From Oryzomonas sagensis (GTDB taxonomy: Bacteria; Desulfobacterota; Desulfuromonadia; Geobacterales; Pseudopelobacteraceae): DNA of 64,000 nt. The position numbers were made by a program, and so were the translations under genes. Location of the stretch: assembly GCF_008802355.1 (NCBI RefSeq), contig NZ_VZRA01000007.1, positions 62,001-126,000 on the forward strand, written 5' to 3'. This document shows positions 43,818 to 52,367 of this stretch, piece by piece. Every line of letters starts with the position of its first letter. The stretch's first letter is position 1. The notes under the pieces were generated by a model that saw only the letters and a program-made list of their open reading frames with translations, made no database searches and was not told the origin of the DNA.

Positions 43818-44054
43818 ATGAAAACCACCTTACTTAAAAACGCTCTGCTGTTGAGCATAGGTTCCGTCTCCAACGCGTTCGCGGCAAGCGGCGCACGGGA
43901 AGACAACAGTGGTCTGTTCGTATGGATATTCCTGGGATTCTGCGCCCTGATCGTCATTGCCCAACTCATGCCGGTGATGCTGCTGCTCTTCGGCTTTGCC
44001 AAGGGGCTCAGCAAGGATAAAACCGCCGAACCGCAGCCGGTAAAGACCAAATAA
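43818..44054 (+). CDS. Small membrane protein, copy 2 of a 78-residue pair
   Basis: 78 residues: short N-terminal signal-like segment (LLLSIGSVSNAFAASGA), then a membrane helix (FVWIFLGFCALIVIAQLMPV) and a charged C-terminal tail (KDKTAEPQPVKTK). It begins 72 bases after the first copy, with GGGAGG upstream. Both copies share the pattern signal, glycine-rich turn, helix ending in QxxPxxM/xLF.G. They probably form part of one membrane complex (inference). Confidence 0.72.
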   Translation: MKTTLLKNALLLSIGSVSNAFAASGAREDNSGLFVWIFLGFCALIVIAQLMPVMLLLFGFAKGLSKDKTAEPQPVKTK

Positions 44055-44083
44055 GGAAACCGGGCGAGAACGGTTGCCCCGGT

Positions 44084-44695
44084 TCAGGGATTGACAGCCA
44101 CGGCAAGCAGCACCGAGTAGACGCGTTCACCTTTGCGCATGGTGGTCGCCCTGCGGACGGCAATGGAGGTAAAACCGGCCCGGGTAAGAAACCCCTCCAG
44201 TTCTTCCCGGCTGAAACCATGGTGAAACACGCCGGTCGGGTTATCGTGGAAGCTGCCGTCCTCGGTTTCCAGGTCAGCCAAAGCGACCCAGCCGCCGGGA
44301 TGCAGCAGCCCGCGCAGCGACGTCAGGAGCGGGACGATCTCCGGGATGTGGTGCAGGGTCATGGCGCTGGTGACGAGATGAAAGGGACCCACGGGCGGTT
44401 TTCCCTGTTCCAGATCGCAACGGATCGCGCGCGTATTTTGGATGCCTGTCGCGGAGCATTTGGCGGTCAGGCGATCCACCATCCCCTGGGAACTATCCAG
44501 GCCGACCATGCTGTGCAGGGCGGGCGCCAGGTCAAGCGTCAGCAGGCCGGTGCCGCAACCGTAGTCCATCCCGTCCCAATCCGCCGAAAGCGGGACCGTA
44601 TCTTTGATGGCCGCCCCGATGTCCGCTGCCAGCTTTACCCGGCGCGGCTCTTCGTCCCAGGTTGATGCTACGGTATCGAAATCCTTCCGTTCCAT
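44084..44695 (-). CDS. SAM-dependent class I methyltransferase
   Basis: A 203-residue methyltransferase: MDYGCGTGLLTLDLAPALHS is motif I, SSQGMVDRLTAK the next strand, and LVTSAMTLHHIPEI follows. Substrate unknown. The start at 44695 has GGGAGG seven bases upstream; the open frame is 13 codons longer. It is convergent with the small membrane-protein genes and lies downstream of the MBL-fold gene by about 100 bases, so may form a unit with it. Confidence 0.85.
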   Translation of the reverse strand: MERKDFDTVASTWDEEPRRVKLAADIGAAIKDTVPLSADWDGMDYGCGTGLLTLDLAPALHSMVGLDSSQGMVDRLTAKCSATGIQNTRAIRCDLEQGKPPVGPFHLVTSAMTLHHIPEIVPLLTSLRGLLHPGGWVALADLETEDGSFHDNPTGVFHHGFSREELEGFLTRAGFTSIAVRRATTMRKGERVYSVLLAVAVNP

Positions 44696-44797
44696 GACAA
44701 TTCCTCCCCAATAGCCTGATATGGCGTGCTCCACGGCGGACGCCCGACGCCTCGGGTGCGTTGCCGGGAACGCCCCGCCACTACGGCATTCCGATGC

Positions 44798-45631
44798 TCA
44801 GACCTCAAGGGTATACCCGACCAGCGCCACCTGAAATTCCCGCGGCAATTCCCGCGACAGACGTGCCGAGGCGGCAAAACCGGTGCAATGCCCGGCCGCT
44901 ATCTTCCTGATCCCCCACTCCTTGAGCGCCTGAATGGTTTTCCCCGTTTGCTCCTGGCTGCAAAAGGCCAGGTGAGTCCCGCCGATCACGGCGTACACAT
45001 CGCGCCGGCCGGTCATATAGGCGATATGCTCCAGCGTATTGACCAGTCCGGCATGGCAGCATCCCAGAACGACCACCAACCCCCTGTCGGTCTCCAGCAC
45101 CAACGACTGGTCGTCAATCGTGGCGTCCAGCTCCTGCCCGGTGCAATCGCAGTACAACCCCTGATCACCGGTTTCGAACGCCGTAGCGCGGGGGACCTCG
45201 CCGGACAGGTGGACACCGGGGGCCAGTTCGCGGAATGCCGTCGAAAGATCGAACGTCGCCCCGGCGCTTTCCAATGTTTCCCGCCCCTGGGACAGGCCGA
45301 TGGGAAAGCACTCACCCGTATCCTTTACCCGGTAGCGGGGGGCGAAGATACCCGTGTGCCCGTACACCCGACGGGGGCCGAACTCCTGCAGGTAGGGAAG
45401 CAGACCTCCGGTATGATCGAAATGGCCGTGGGAAATAGCCACTTTTCCGACCGCGGAAAGGTTTTTGTTCATCCGGCGGGCGTTGTGCAGCAGGGTAAGC
45501 CCCTGGCCGGTATCGAACAGGATGGCCTCCCCCCCGGACGGTTCGATCAGGGCGGCAAAGCCGTGTTCTCCCAGAGTGCCGCAGATGGGTCCGACTGAAT
45601 TTTCACACAGGACGGTGATACGAAAGTTCAT
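44798..45631 (-). CDS. MBL-fold metallohydrolase (COG1237-like)
   Basis: A 277-residue metallo-beta-lactamase-fold protein. SHGHFDHTGGLLPYLQEFG supplies the HxHxDH metal motif; earlier GGEAILFDTGQG and later LGCCHAGLVNTLEHIAYMTG, GGTHLAF and KIAAGHCTGF contain the further metal ligands. Similar proteins are annotated as dihydropterin ribofuranosylaminobenzene phosphate synthase-like, but that activity is unproven here. ATG at 45631 with AAGGTGG upstream. Confidence 0.85.
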   Translation of the reverse strand: MNFRITVLCENSVGPICGTLGEHGFAALIEPSGGEAILFDTGQGLTLLHNARRMNKNLSAVGKVAISHGHFDHTGGLLPYLQEFGPRRVYGHTGIFAPRYRVKDTGECFPIGLSQGRETLESAGATFDLSTAFRELAPGVHLSGEVPRATAFETGDQGLYCDCTGQELDATIDDQSLVLETDRGLVVVLGCCHAGLVNTLEHIAYMTGRRDVYAVIGGTHLAFCSQEQTGKTIQALKEWGIRKIAAGHCTGFAASARLSRELPREFQVALVGYTLEV

Positions 45632-45723
45632 ATGCCACCTTTTCAACATCTTCCCTTCAGGGTGCACCCACGCCGCAAATATATTAATATACATATATTT
45701 GATACAGTGTCAACAACTGCAAC

Positions 45724-45758
45724 AAAAAACCGCCCGGCAGCATCAGGCTGCCGGGCGG
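45724..45758 (-). terminator. Terminator after the VKOR-thioredoxin gene
   Basis: CCGCCCGGCAGC pairs with GCTGCCGGGCGG around CTGAT, followed by six T on the minus strand. It is a strong GC stem ending the transcript 45806-46864. Confidence 0.9.
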
Positions 45759-45805
45759 CAAAAAGGGGATTCCAGCGGCATTCAAAGGGAAGCTGCCGCA
45801 GCCGT

Positions 45806-46864
45806 CTACCTTCCGACTTCGACGATGGCCTCTTTTATGGCGTTTCTGGTTATGTCGCGGCTGCCGATCAGGAGTTTCCGCTTCTTGGTTCTGGTGTTGT
45901 CGACCACCACCGTGGGGGTGGCTTTGACCCCAAAACCGCGAAACAGGGACTCAAAGAGTTTGACGCCGTTCATCAGTTCAACAAAGTTCTGTGGCCGAAG
46001 TTTGATGCCCAGGGGAGCCACCGCCGCCTGGACCTGCTCGGGGGACGGGTTTTTCGTCGACCGGGAGAGTTCGTCCAATACATGGCGCAGGCGCATGTAT
46101 TTATCCTTGTTGTACATGATGAATTGCAGGTTATAGGGGGTATAGTTGGAGGTATCCGGGTGGATCGGCATATCGACGAACGCGATGCGGGCCGTTGCGG
46201 CAATCTCCGGGAACACCTTTTCGATTTCAGGCTCCACCCTGCGGCAGACGGGACAGAACCAGTCGCTGACAACATACACCGTGGTGTCGCTCTGGCGCTT
46301 CCCGAAGTAAATGTCGGGTCCCGCCGCCTCCGCCTCCTTCTGTACACCGGCCACGGCTGCGCCGAGTCCGATCAGAAGAGCAAGGATCATCACCGCGATA
46401 TGGGTCAATCTTGTTTTCATGCTTCCTCCTAACGCCGTTTGCGTAGCCAGTAATTCGTAGAGCAGAACGAGACCTGCCGTAGCCACCATTGCTGCGATGC
46501 CGAGACAGACCGGGCACCAGGCGCCAATAACGTACTTTTGGATCCAGATCAGCCGCAGTTCTGCACCGGCCGCCCCGCTGACGCCATAGAGCAACAGGGC
46601 CCGAGCAAGGGGGATGCGGTTGCGCAGAACCGCACACAGGATCAGCAGCCCAAAGAAGAGACAGCCGAACCAGCCGAAATCCATCCCGAAGATGGCAAAC
46701 TTTGCCGTTTCGCTGCACATGGCCGTGCATATTTTCAGGCCGGAAAGCACGGAAAGGGTCAGGCCCGCCAGAAGCGCCAGCCAGAGCACAACGCCGGCGA
46801 CCGTTTTGCCTGCACCGCTTGATGATAAAGGCATCGAGCTACTCTTGCTTGTTGAAGAATTCAT
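45806..46864 (-). CDS. VKOR-thioredoxin fusion protein
   Basis: A 352-residue membrane oxidoreductase. The VKOR part (about 20-140) has four to five helices with the loop cysteines CTAMCSE (46 and 50) and the active site CPVC (117-120). The C-terminal thioredoxin/DsbA-like domain (about 180-352) has FCPVC (Cys 204 and 207), a cis-Pro region GVKATPTVVVDN and ends in IVEVGR. The fusion oxidises periplasmic cysteines, with electrons passed to quinone, as in bacteria lacking DsbB. ATG at 46864 has no strong ribosome site; Met11 is an alternative. It is monocistronic with its own terminator. Confidence 0.9.
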   Translation of the reverse strand: MNSSTSKSSSMPLSSSGAGKTVAGVVLWLALLAGLTLSVLSGLKICTAMCSETAKFAIFGMDFGWFGCLFFGLLILCAVLRNRIPLARALLLYGVSGAAGAELRLIWIQKYVIGAWCPVCLGIAAMVATAGLVLLYELLATQTALGGSMKTRLTHIAVMILALLIGLGAAVAGVQKEAEAAGPDIYFGKRQSDTTVYVVSDWFCPVCRRVEPEIEKVFPEIAATARIAFVDMPIHPDTSNYTPYNLQFIMYNKDKYMRLRHVLDELSRSTKNPSPEQVQAAVAPLGIKLRPQNFVELMNGVKLFESLFRGFGVKATPTVVVDNTRTKKRKLLIGSRDITRNAIKEAIVEVGR

Positions 46865-47052
46865 AGAAACGCAAATAATGTATCGCTTATTCCCTGGGAC
46901 ATCAACCCCATCTGTAATCAGTCTTTCAATATAGCACGGCGGGCGTAAAATGCGAGTGCAATTTTCCCTACCGTGTGGGCCCCTGAGGCGGCTGCCGGGC
47001 TCGGCAACAACGGCATGTCACAGCTGCCGCGCCACCGGGACGCTCACCCCGC

Positions 47053-47081
47053 TTGACCCGGCGGCGCATCGTATCTATAGT
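47053..47081 (+). promoter_or_regulatory. Sigma-70 promoter of the MFS transporter gene
   Basis: TTGACC, 17 bases, TATAGT, 50 bases upstream of the start codon at 47132. Both elements match the consensus well and the spacer is ideal. Confidence 0.72.
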
Positions 47082-47131
47082 AATGGCAGATTGACTCCAT
47101 TCAGATCAACGATAACCCCGAGGCGAGCGAG

Positions 47132-48340
47132 ATGACGTCACCTTTGCACCACAAACCGTTCCTCCTCTTTTTGCTGGCGCGCGCCGCAGCCACCATCGCG
47201 TACCAGATGACCGGCGTCGCCGTGGGGTGGCAGATCTATTCCTTGACCCATCGCGCCTTTGACCTCGGTCTGGTCGGACTCGTACAATTCATCCCCTCGG
47301 CAGCGCTGGTACTGCTGGTGGGACATGTTGCCGACCGTTACGATCGCCGCCGGATCGTCTTTCTCGCACAATTCGTCGAGGCGGCGGCGCTGGCCGGCCT
47401 CTGCCTGGGAAGCCACGCCCAGTGGGCCGGCAGGGAGGCCATCCTTGCGTTCATCTTCCTGATCGGCATCGCCCGCGCCTTTGAATTCACCACCCTCCAG
47501 ACCCTGGTCCCCTCGCTGGTGGATCAGGAAACCCTGCCCAAGGCAGTGGCGCTCAACGCTTCGGTCAGACAGGCGGCCGTCATTATCGGCCCGATGATGG
47601 GCGGTTTCCTCTACATTGCCGGCCCTGCGGTGGTTTATGCCGTCAGCGGCGCGCTCTTTCTCCTGTCGGCCGCCGCCATTGCGGCAATCAGGATCGAACG
47701 ACCGCTGTCACTGCTCCGCGAACCGGTTTCCCTCCACTTTGTCTTTGCAGGGGTTTCCTATATCCGCAGCCGTCGGGTCGTGCTGGGGGCCATATCCCTC
47801 GACCTGTTCGCCGTGCTGCTCGGCGGCGCCACCGCCCTGCTGCCGATCTATGCCCGCGACATCCTCTCCGCCGGCCCCTGGGGGCTCGGTTTCCTGCGTT
47901 CCGCGCCGGCCGTCGGTGCCTTTGCCGCCTCCGTCTACCTGGCGCGCCAGCCATTGCAGCGCAAGGTGGGAAAGGTCATGTTTGCCGCGGTAACCTGGTT
48001 CGGCATCGCCACCATCGTCTTTGCCCTCTCCACGTCCCTTGCCCTGTCATTCGCGGCGCTGGTGGTGCTCGGCTGGTCCGACATGTTGAGCGTGGTCATC
48101 CGCTCCACGCTGGTGCAGTTGGAGACCCCCGATGAAATGCGCGGACGGGTCAGCGCCGTCAACGCCATCTTCATCGGCACCTCCAACGAGTTGGGAGAAT
48201 TCGAGTCGGGGTTGACCGCCGCCTGGTTCGGGGCAATGCCCGCCGCACTGATCGGCGGTATCGGCACCTTGCTGGTCGTCCTGCTCTGGAGGCGTTTTTT
48301 TCCCGAACTGGCGCAACGCGAGCGGCTCCAGGCGGATTAA
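47132..48340 (+). CDS. MFS transporter, EntS-like
   Basis: A 402-residue major facilitator protein with about 12 helices. The first loop carries GHVADRYDRRRIVFLA (motif A), and the middle of the protein has the cytoplasmic central loop (IRIERPLSLLREPVSLHFVF). The type is MFS_3/EntS, exporters of siderophores or drugs. Substrate unknown. It reads downstream toward the ChrA-like gene, 114 bases away. Confidence 0.85.
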   Translation: MTSPLHHKPFLLFLLARAAATIAYQMTGVAVGWQIYSLTHRAFDLGLVGLVQFIPSAALVLLVGHVADRYDRRRIVFLAQFVEAAALAGLCLGSHAQWAGREAILAFIFLIGIARAFEFTTLQTLVPSLVDQETLPKAVALNASVRQAAVIIGPMMGGFLYIAGPAVVYAVSGALFLLSAAAIAAIRIERPLSLLREPVSLHFVFAGVSYIRSRRVVLGAISLDLFAVLLGGATALLPIYARDILSAGPWGLGFLRSAPAVGAFAASVYLARQPLQRKVGKVMFAAVTWFGIATIVFALSTSLALSFAALVVLGWSDMLSVVIRSTLVQLETPDEMRGRVSAVNAIFIGTSNELGEFESGLTAAWFGAMPAALIGGIGTLLVVLLWRRFFPELAQRERLQAD

Positions 48341-48453
48341 AAGCTGTCCGCACAGGCCTTGCAGATCGTTCTCCGTACAATCTGACACTTTCTTTCCAGC
48401 ACGCCACTGTGGTATTACTAGCGGGACGTAACTCCATCACGGGGAGCCGATGC

Positions 48454-49041
48454 ATGCTTCTTTGGCACATATTCTGGGTTTATACGCGGGTCGCCCTCTT
48501 TTCCTGGGGTGGCGGGCCGGCCTCACTTGCGCTGATGCAGCGCGAAACCACGACGGCGTTCTGGCTGCCGCCCGGGGGGACGGCCCCCGTGCCGTGGATG
48601 TCCCCTGAAGAGTTTGCCGATGCCGTGGCGGTGGGCAATGCCTTGCCGGGCCCGGTTGCGCCCCAGGTATCGGCCTGCGTCGGCTACAAGCTGGCCGGGG
48701 TCCCCGGCGCCGTGGCCGCGGCAGCGGGGACGGTGGTCCCCACGACCCTGCTGATGCTCATCATGGTGGCCTATTTTTTCCATGTCAAGGACAGCCCGAA
48801 CATCGCGGCGGCCCTCAAGGTGGTGCGGCCGCTGGTGGTCGGGCTCCTGCTCTGGACCGCCTACGACATGGCCTTTTCGGTCTTCGGCGCCGGCAAAAAC
48901 GGGTGGGGGACGGCCCTGACCATTGGCTGGGACAAGATCATCTTCGTCCTGGCGGCCTTTGTCCTTTTAACCCTCACCAGGATCAATCCGGCGCTGATCA
49001 TCTTCGGCGGGGCCTTGATCGGCGGGATGCTCTACCGCTGA
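48454..49041 (+). CDS. ChrA-family (chromate transporter-like) half-size protein
   Basis: A 195-residue membrane protein with about six helices and the ChrA signature FSWGGGPASLALMQRET and NALPGPVAPQVSACVGYKLAG. ChrA-family members occur as full length (about 400) or as paired half-size proteins; only one half-gene is present here, so this may work as a homodimer or with a partner elsewhere. The ATG at 48454 has GGAG upstream. It is followed 39 bases later by the sensor kinase gene. Confidence 0.86.
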   Translation: MLLWHIFWVYTRVALFSWGGGPASLALMQRETTTAFWLPPGGTAPVPWMSPEEFADAVAVGNALPGPVAPQVSACVGYKLAGVPGAVAAAAGTVVPTTLLMLIMVAYFFHVKDSPNIAAALKVVRPLVVGLLLWTAYDMAFSVFGAGKNGWGTALTIGWDKIIFVLAAFVLLTLTRINPALIIFGGALIGGMLYR

Positions 49042-49080
49042 CGCACGGCAACATTTGAGATACAAGGAATTGGGCAAACA

Positions 49081-50874
49081 GTGACCACACGACCTGGGCA
49101 AAGACATCGGCAGACCTCCGGCCCCCGTGCCGGCCTCGGACGCATCCTGCGGGCCGGCTTTGCCGTTCTCCTCCTGTGCCTCCCGGTCCTGCCCGCCTTC
49201 GGCGCCACCGATACCCAGAGCCGGAATCCCGGCGACAAGGTCATCATCGTCGGCGGCAACCGCGCCTACCCTCCCTACGAGTTCCTCGACAAGGACGGCC
49301 AACCGGCGGGGTACAATGTGGATCTCACCCGGGCCATCGCCAAGGTCATGGGGATGAAGGTGGAATTCCGCTTCGGCGCGTGGTCCGAGATGCGCACCGC
49401 CCTCATGAATGGCGAGATCGACGTCCTCCAGGGGATCTCTTTTTCGGAGGAACGATTAGGGTCCATCACCTTTTCCCCTCCCCACACCATCGTTCACCAC
49501 GCCATCTTTGCCCGCAAGGACACCAAACCGGTCAACTCCATCCAGGAGTTGCACGGCAAGGAGATCATCGTTTTCCGCGACGGGATCATGCATGACTCCC
49601 TGAGGAATCTCGGCTTCAGCGGCGACCTGCACTTCTCCGACACCCCGGCCGACGCCCTGCGCCTTCTCGCCTCCGGCGCCCACGACTACGCGGTCGTCGC
49701 CATCTTGCCCGGCATGTACCTCATCCGGGAACTCCACCTGACGAACGTCGTTCCGGTGGCGACCAGCATTGCGGCCCAGAAGTACTGCTATGGCGTCAGA
49801 AAAGGGAATGACGAGCTGATGACCCGCATCAGCGAGGGGCTCGCCATCCTCCACAAAACCGGCCAGTACCAGGCGATCTACGACAAATGGCTCGGCACCC
49901 TGGAACCGCCGCCGGTTTCCTGGGAGCGGGCCGTGCGCTATGGCGCCCTCGCCCTGGTCCTGCTCCTGCTCATTCTGGCCGCCACGGTGGTCTGGTCCCG
50001 GACCCTCCAGAAGCGCGTGGCGCTGCGGACCCAGGAACTGGCCCGCGAGTCGGCGGAGCGTAAACGCGCCCTGGAAGAGCTTCGCCGTCACCAGGACAAA
50101 CTCATTCAGGCCGACAAGATGGCCTCCCTGGGTATCCTGGTCTCCGGCGTGGCCCACGAGATCAACAACCCCAACGGCCTGATCCTGCTCAACATGCCGA
50201 TCCTCAAGGAGGTCTACCAGGACGCGGTGGAGGTTTTGGAGGCCCACTACCACGAATCCGGTGATTTTCCCCTCGGCGGCCTCCCCTATTCGCGGATGCG
50301 CAACGAGGTTCCACACATGCTGGACGAAATGCTGGAGGGCTCGAAACGCATCAAACGCATCGTCGAGGAGCTCAAGGATTTCGCCCGCCAGGACGACAAC
50401 TCCGGCAGCGACCTTTTCGACCTGAATCAGGTTGCCCAGGCGGCCGTACGCCTGGTCGACAGCTCGCTCCGCAAGGCAACGGTCAATTTTTCGGCGGAGT
50501 ACGCCGCCGACATCCCCCAGGTGCGGGGAAACACCCAACGCATCGAACAGGTTGTCGTCAACCTGCTGCTCAACGCCTGCCAGGCGCTGCCCAACACGGA
50601 GTGCAAGATATCCCTGGCCACGTTCCGCGTCAGCAATGCCAGGATCGTGGCCCTGACCATAACGGACGAGGGGGTCGGCATAGCCTCCGAACATATCCCC
50701 CGCCTGACCGATCCGTTCTTCACCACCAAACGGGAGACGGGAGGGACCGGGCTGGGCCTCTCGGTGTCGGCGGGGATCGTCAATGAGCACGGCGGGACGC
50801 TCAAGTTCACCTCGACCCCCGGCGCAGGCACGACCGTCATCCTGACCCTCCCGGCCGCCGAGGAGACACCCTAA
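49081..50874 (+). CDS. Sensor histidine kinase with periplasmic solute-binding domain
   Basis: A 597-residue kinase. A signal/anchor (about 22-40) precedes a bacterial extracellular solute-binding family 3 domain (about 52-275; GGNRAYPPYEFLDKDGQPAG, GEIDVLQGISFSEERL). Then come a membrane helix (about 286-304), a coiled-coil linker, the dimer domain with the phosphorylated His near 359 (SGVAHEINNPNG) and a HATPase domain (ERQxVVNLLLNACQ-like region, then DEGVGI, TGGTGLGLSV). It senses a ligand outside and should phosphorylate the next gene's product. The start is a GTG at 49081 with weak ribosome site. Its stop overlaps the regulator start. Confidence 0.93.
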   Translation: MTTRPGQRHRQTSGPRAGLGRILRAGFAVLLLCLPVLPAFGATDTQSRNPGDKVIIVGGNRAYPPYEFLDKDGQPAGYNVDLTRAIAKVMGMKVEFRFGAWSEMRTALMNGEIDVLQGISFSEERLGSITFSPPHTIVHHAIFARKDTKPVNSIQELHGKEIIVFRDGIMHDSLRNLGFSGDLHFSDTPADALRLLASGAHDYAVVAILPGMYLIRELHLTNVVPVATSIAAQKYCYGVRKGNDELMTRISEGLAILHKTGQYQAIYDKWLGTLEPPPVSWERAVRYGALALVLLLLILAATVVWSRTLQKRVALRTQELARESAERKRALEELRRHQDKLIQADKMASLGILVSGVAHEINNPNGLILLNMPILKEVYQDAVEVLEAHYHESGDFPLGGLPYSRMRNEVPHMLDEMLEGSKRIKRIVEELKDFARQDDNSGSDLFDLNQVAQAAVRLVDSSLRKATVNFSAEYAADIPQVRGNTQRIEQVVVNLLLNACQALPNTECKISLATFRVSNARIVALTITDEGVGIASEHIPRLTDPFFTTKRETGGTGLGLSVSAGIVNEHGGTLKFTSTPGAGTTVILTLPAAEETP

Positions 50875-52289
50875 TGAACCAGAACCTGTATCCTCCCTTT
50901 TGCATACTCCTTGTGGATGACGAACCGGCCTGGCTCCGTTCGCTCTCCCTTACCCTGGAGCGTTCCGCCGGTATTACCAATATTATTACCTGCCAGGACA
51001 GCCGGGAGGTGAAGGAGATCATCGCCAGCCGGAATGTCGGCCTGATCCTTCTTGATCTCACCATGCCCCATGTCTCGGGCGAAGACCTCCTGACCATGAT
51101 CGCGGAACAGCACCCGGAAACCACCACCATCGTGATCAGCGGCATGAACCAACTGGAGACCGCCGTGCGCTGCATGAGGCTCGGGGCATTTGATTACTTC
51201 GTCAAGACGGTGGAAGAAGACCGTCTGGTGGGCGGCGTGCTGCGCGCCATCAGGATGTTGGAACTCCAGCGCGAGAATCACGAGATGTCCAGCCGCGTCC
51301 TCACCGGGTCGCTTCGGCATCCCGAAGCCTTTACCGCCATCATCACGGCCAACCAGGCCATGCACGCCATTTTTTCCTATGTGGAAGCGGTGGCGGTCAG
51401 CCCCCAGCCGCTCCTCATCACCGGCGAAAGCGGCGTCGGCAAGGAACTCCTCGCCCGCGCCACCCATCTTCTGAGCGGCTGTGCGGGACCGCTTGTGGCG
51501 GTGAATGTGGCCGGCCTGGACGATACGGTGTTTGCCGACACCCTTTTCGGCCATATCAAAGGCGCCTTCACCGGTGCCGACCACCAGCGCCGGGGGATGA
51601 TCGAGGAGGCTGCCGACGGCACCCTGTTCCTGGATGAAATCGGCGATCTCAGCATCCCATCCCAGATCAAGCTCCTGAGGCTTCTCCAGGAGGGGGAGTA
51701 CTTTCCCTTGGGGAGCGACCGACCGAAACGCCTCAAGGCGCGCATCATCGTGGCCACCCACCACGACCTTGCCCAGAAAGAGGCTGACGGGAGATTCCGC
51801 CGCGACCTTTTCTACCGCCTGCGGACGCACCACGTCCAAGTCCCTCCCCTCCGGGAGCGGAAGGAGGACATTCCGTTACTCCTCGACTATTTCCTCGGCA
51901 AAGTCGCGCATTCCCTGGGAAAAAAGAAGCCGACCCCTCCCCGGGAGCTGGCCCTGCTCCTTGCCACCTACTCCTTTCCCGGCAACGTACGCGAACTGAA
52001 AGCCATGATTTACGACGCCGTAAGCGTCCATCGCGACCACATCCTCTCCATGGACACCTTTTTGCGCGGCATCGGCCAACCCGACTCCTCACCCGTCGCC
52101 GCCGCTCCCGAGGGCAATCCCTTTTCTTGTCTCGAGCGTCTTCCCTCCTTTTCGGAGGCAACGGAACTGCTCGTTTCCGAGGCCATAACCCGTGCCAAAG
52201 GCAATCAGACAATCGCCGCGCGCTTGCTCGGCATCTCTCAACCCGCCCTGAGCAAGCGCCTCAAGCTGGCGCGTGAGCAGGAAGAATAA
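50874..52289 (+). CDS. Sigma-54-dependent response regulator (NtrC family)
   Basis: A 471-residue NtrC-type activator. Receiver 1-125 with phospho-Asp 61 (LILLDLTMPHVSG); AAA+ domain with Walker A GESGVGKE (184-191), the sigma-54 loop GAFTGA (230-235) and Walker B LFLDEIGD (251-258); a C-terminal Fis-type helix-turn-helix (KGNQTIAARLLGISQPALSK). The ATG overlaps the kinase's TAA, so the two are a two-component pair. No target is adjacent except possibly the sigma-54-like promoter at dctA, 3.4 kb away (inference). Confidence 0.96.
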   Translation: MNQNLYPPFCILLVDDEPAWLRSLSLTLERSAGITNIITCQDSREVKEIIASRNVGLILLDLTMPHVSGEDLLTMIAEQHPETTTIVISGMNQLETAVRCMRLGAFDYFVKTVEEDRLVGGVLRAIRMLELQRENHEMSSRVLTGSLRHPEAFTAIITANQAMHAIFSYVEAVAVSPQPLLITGESGVGKELLARATHLLSGCAGPLVAVNVAGLDDTVFADTLFGHIKGAFTGADHQRRGMIEEAADGTLFLDEIGDLSIPSQIKLLRLLQEGEYFPLGSDRPKRLKARIIVATHHDLAQKEADGRFRRDLFYRLRTHHVQVPPLRERKEDIPLLLDYFLGKVAHSLGKKKPTPPRELALLLATYSFPGNVRELKAMIYDAVSVHRDHILSMDTFLRGIGQPDSSPVAAAPEGNPFSCLERLPSFSEATELLVSEAITRAKGNQTIAARLLGISQPALSKRLKLAREQEE

Positions 52290-52367
52290 CAGCGACCCTG
52301 GCCACGGGGAGCAACTCCCAGCCTACCCTGCGCCCCCAGCGCTACCGGACATCGGGAGATGATGGGG

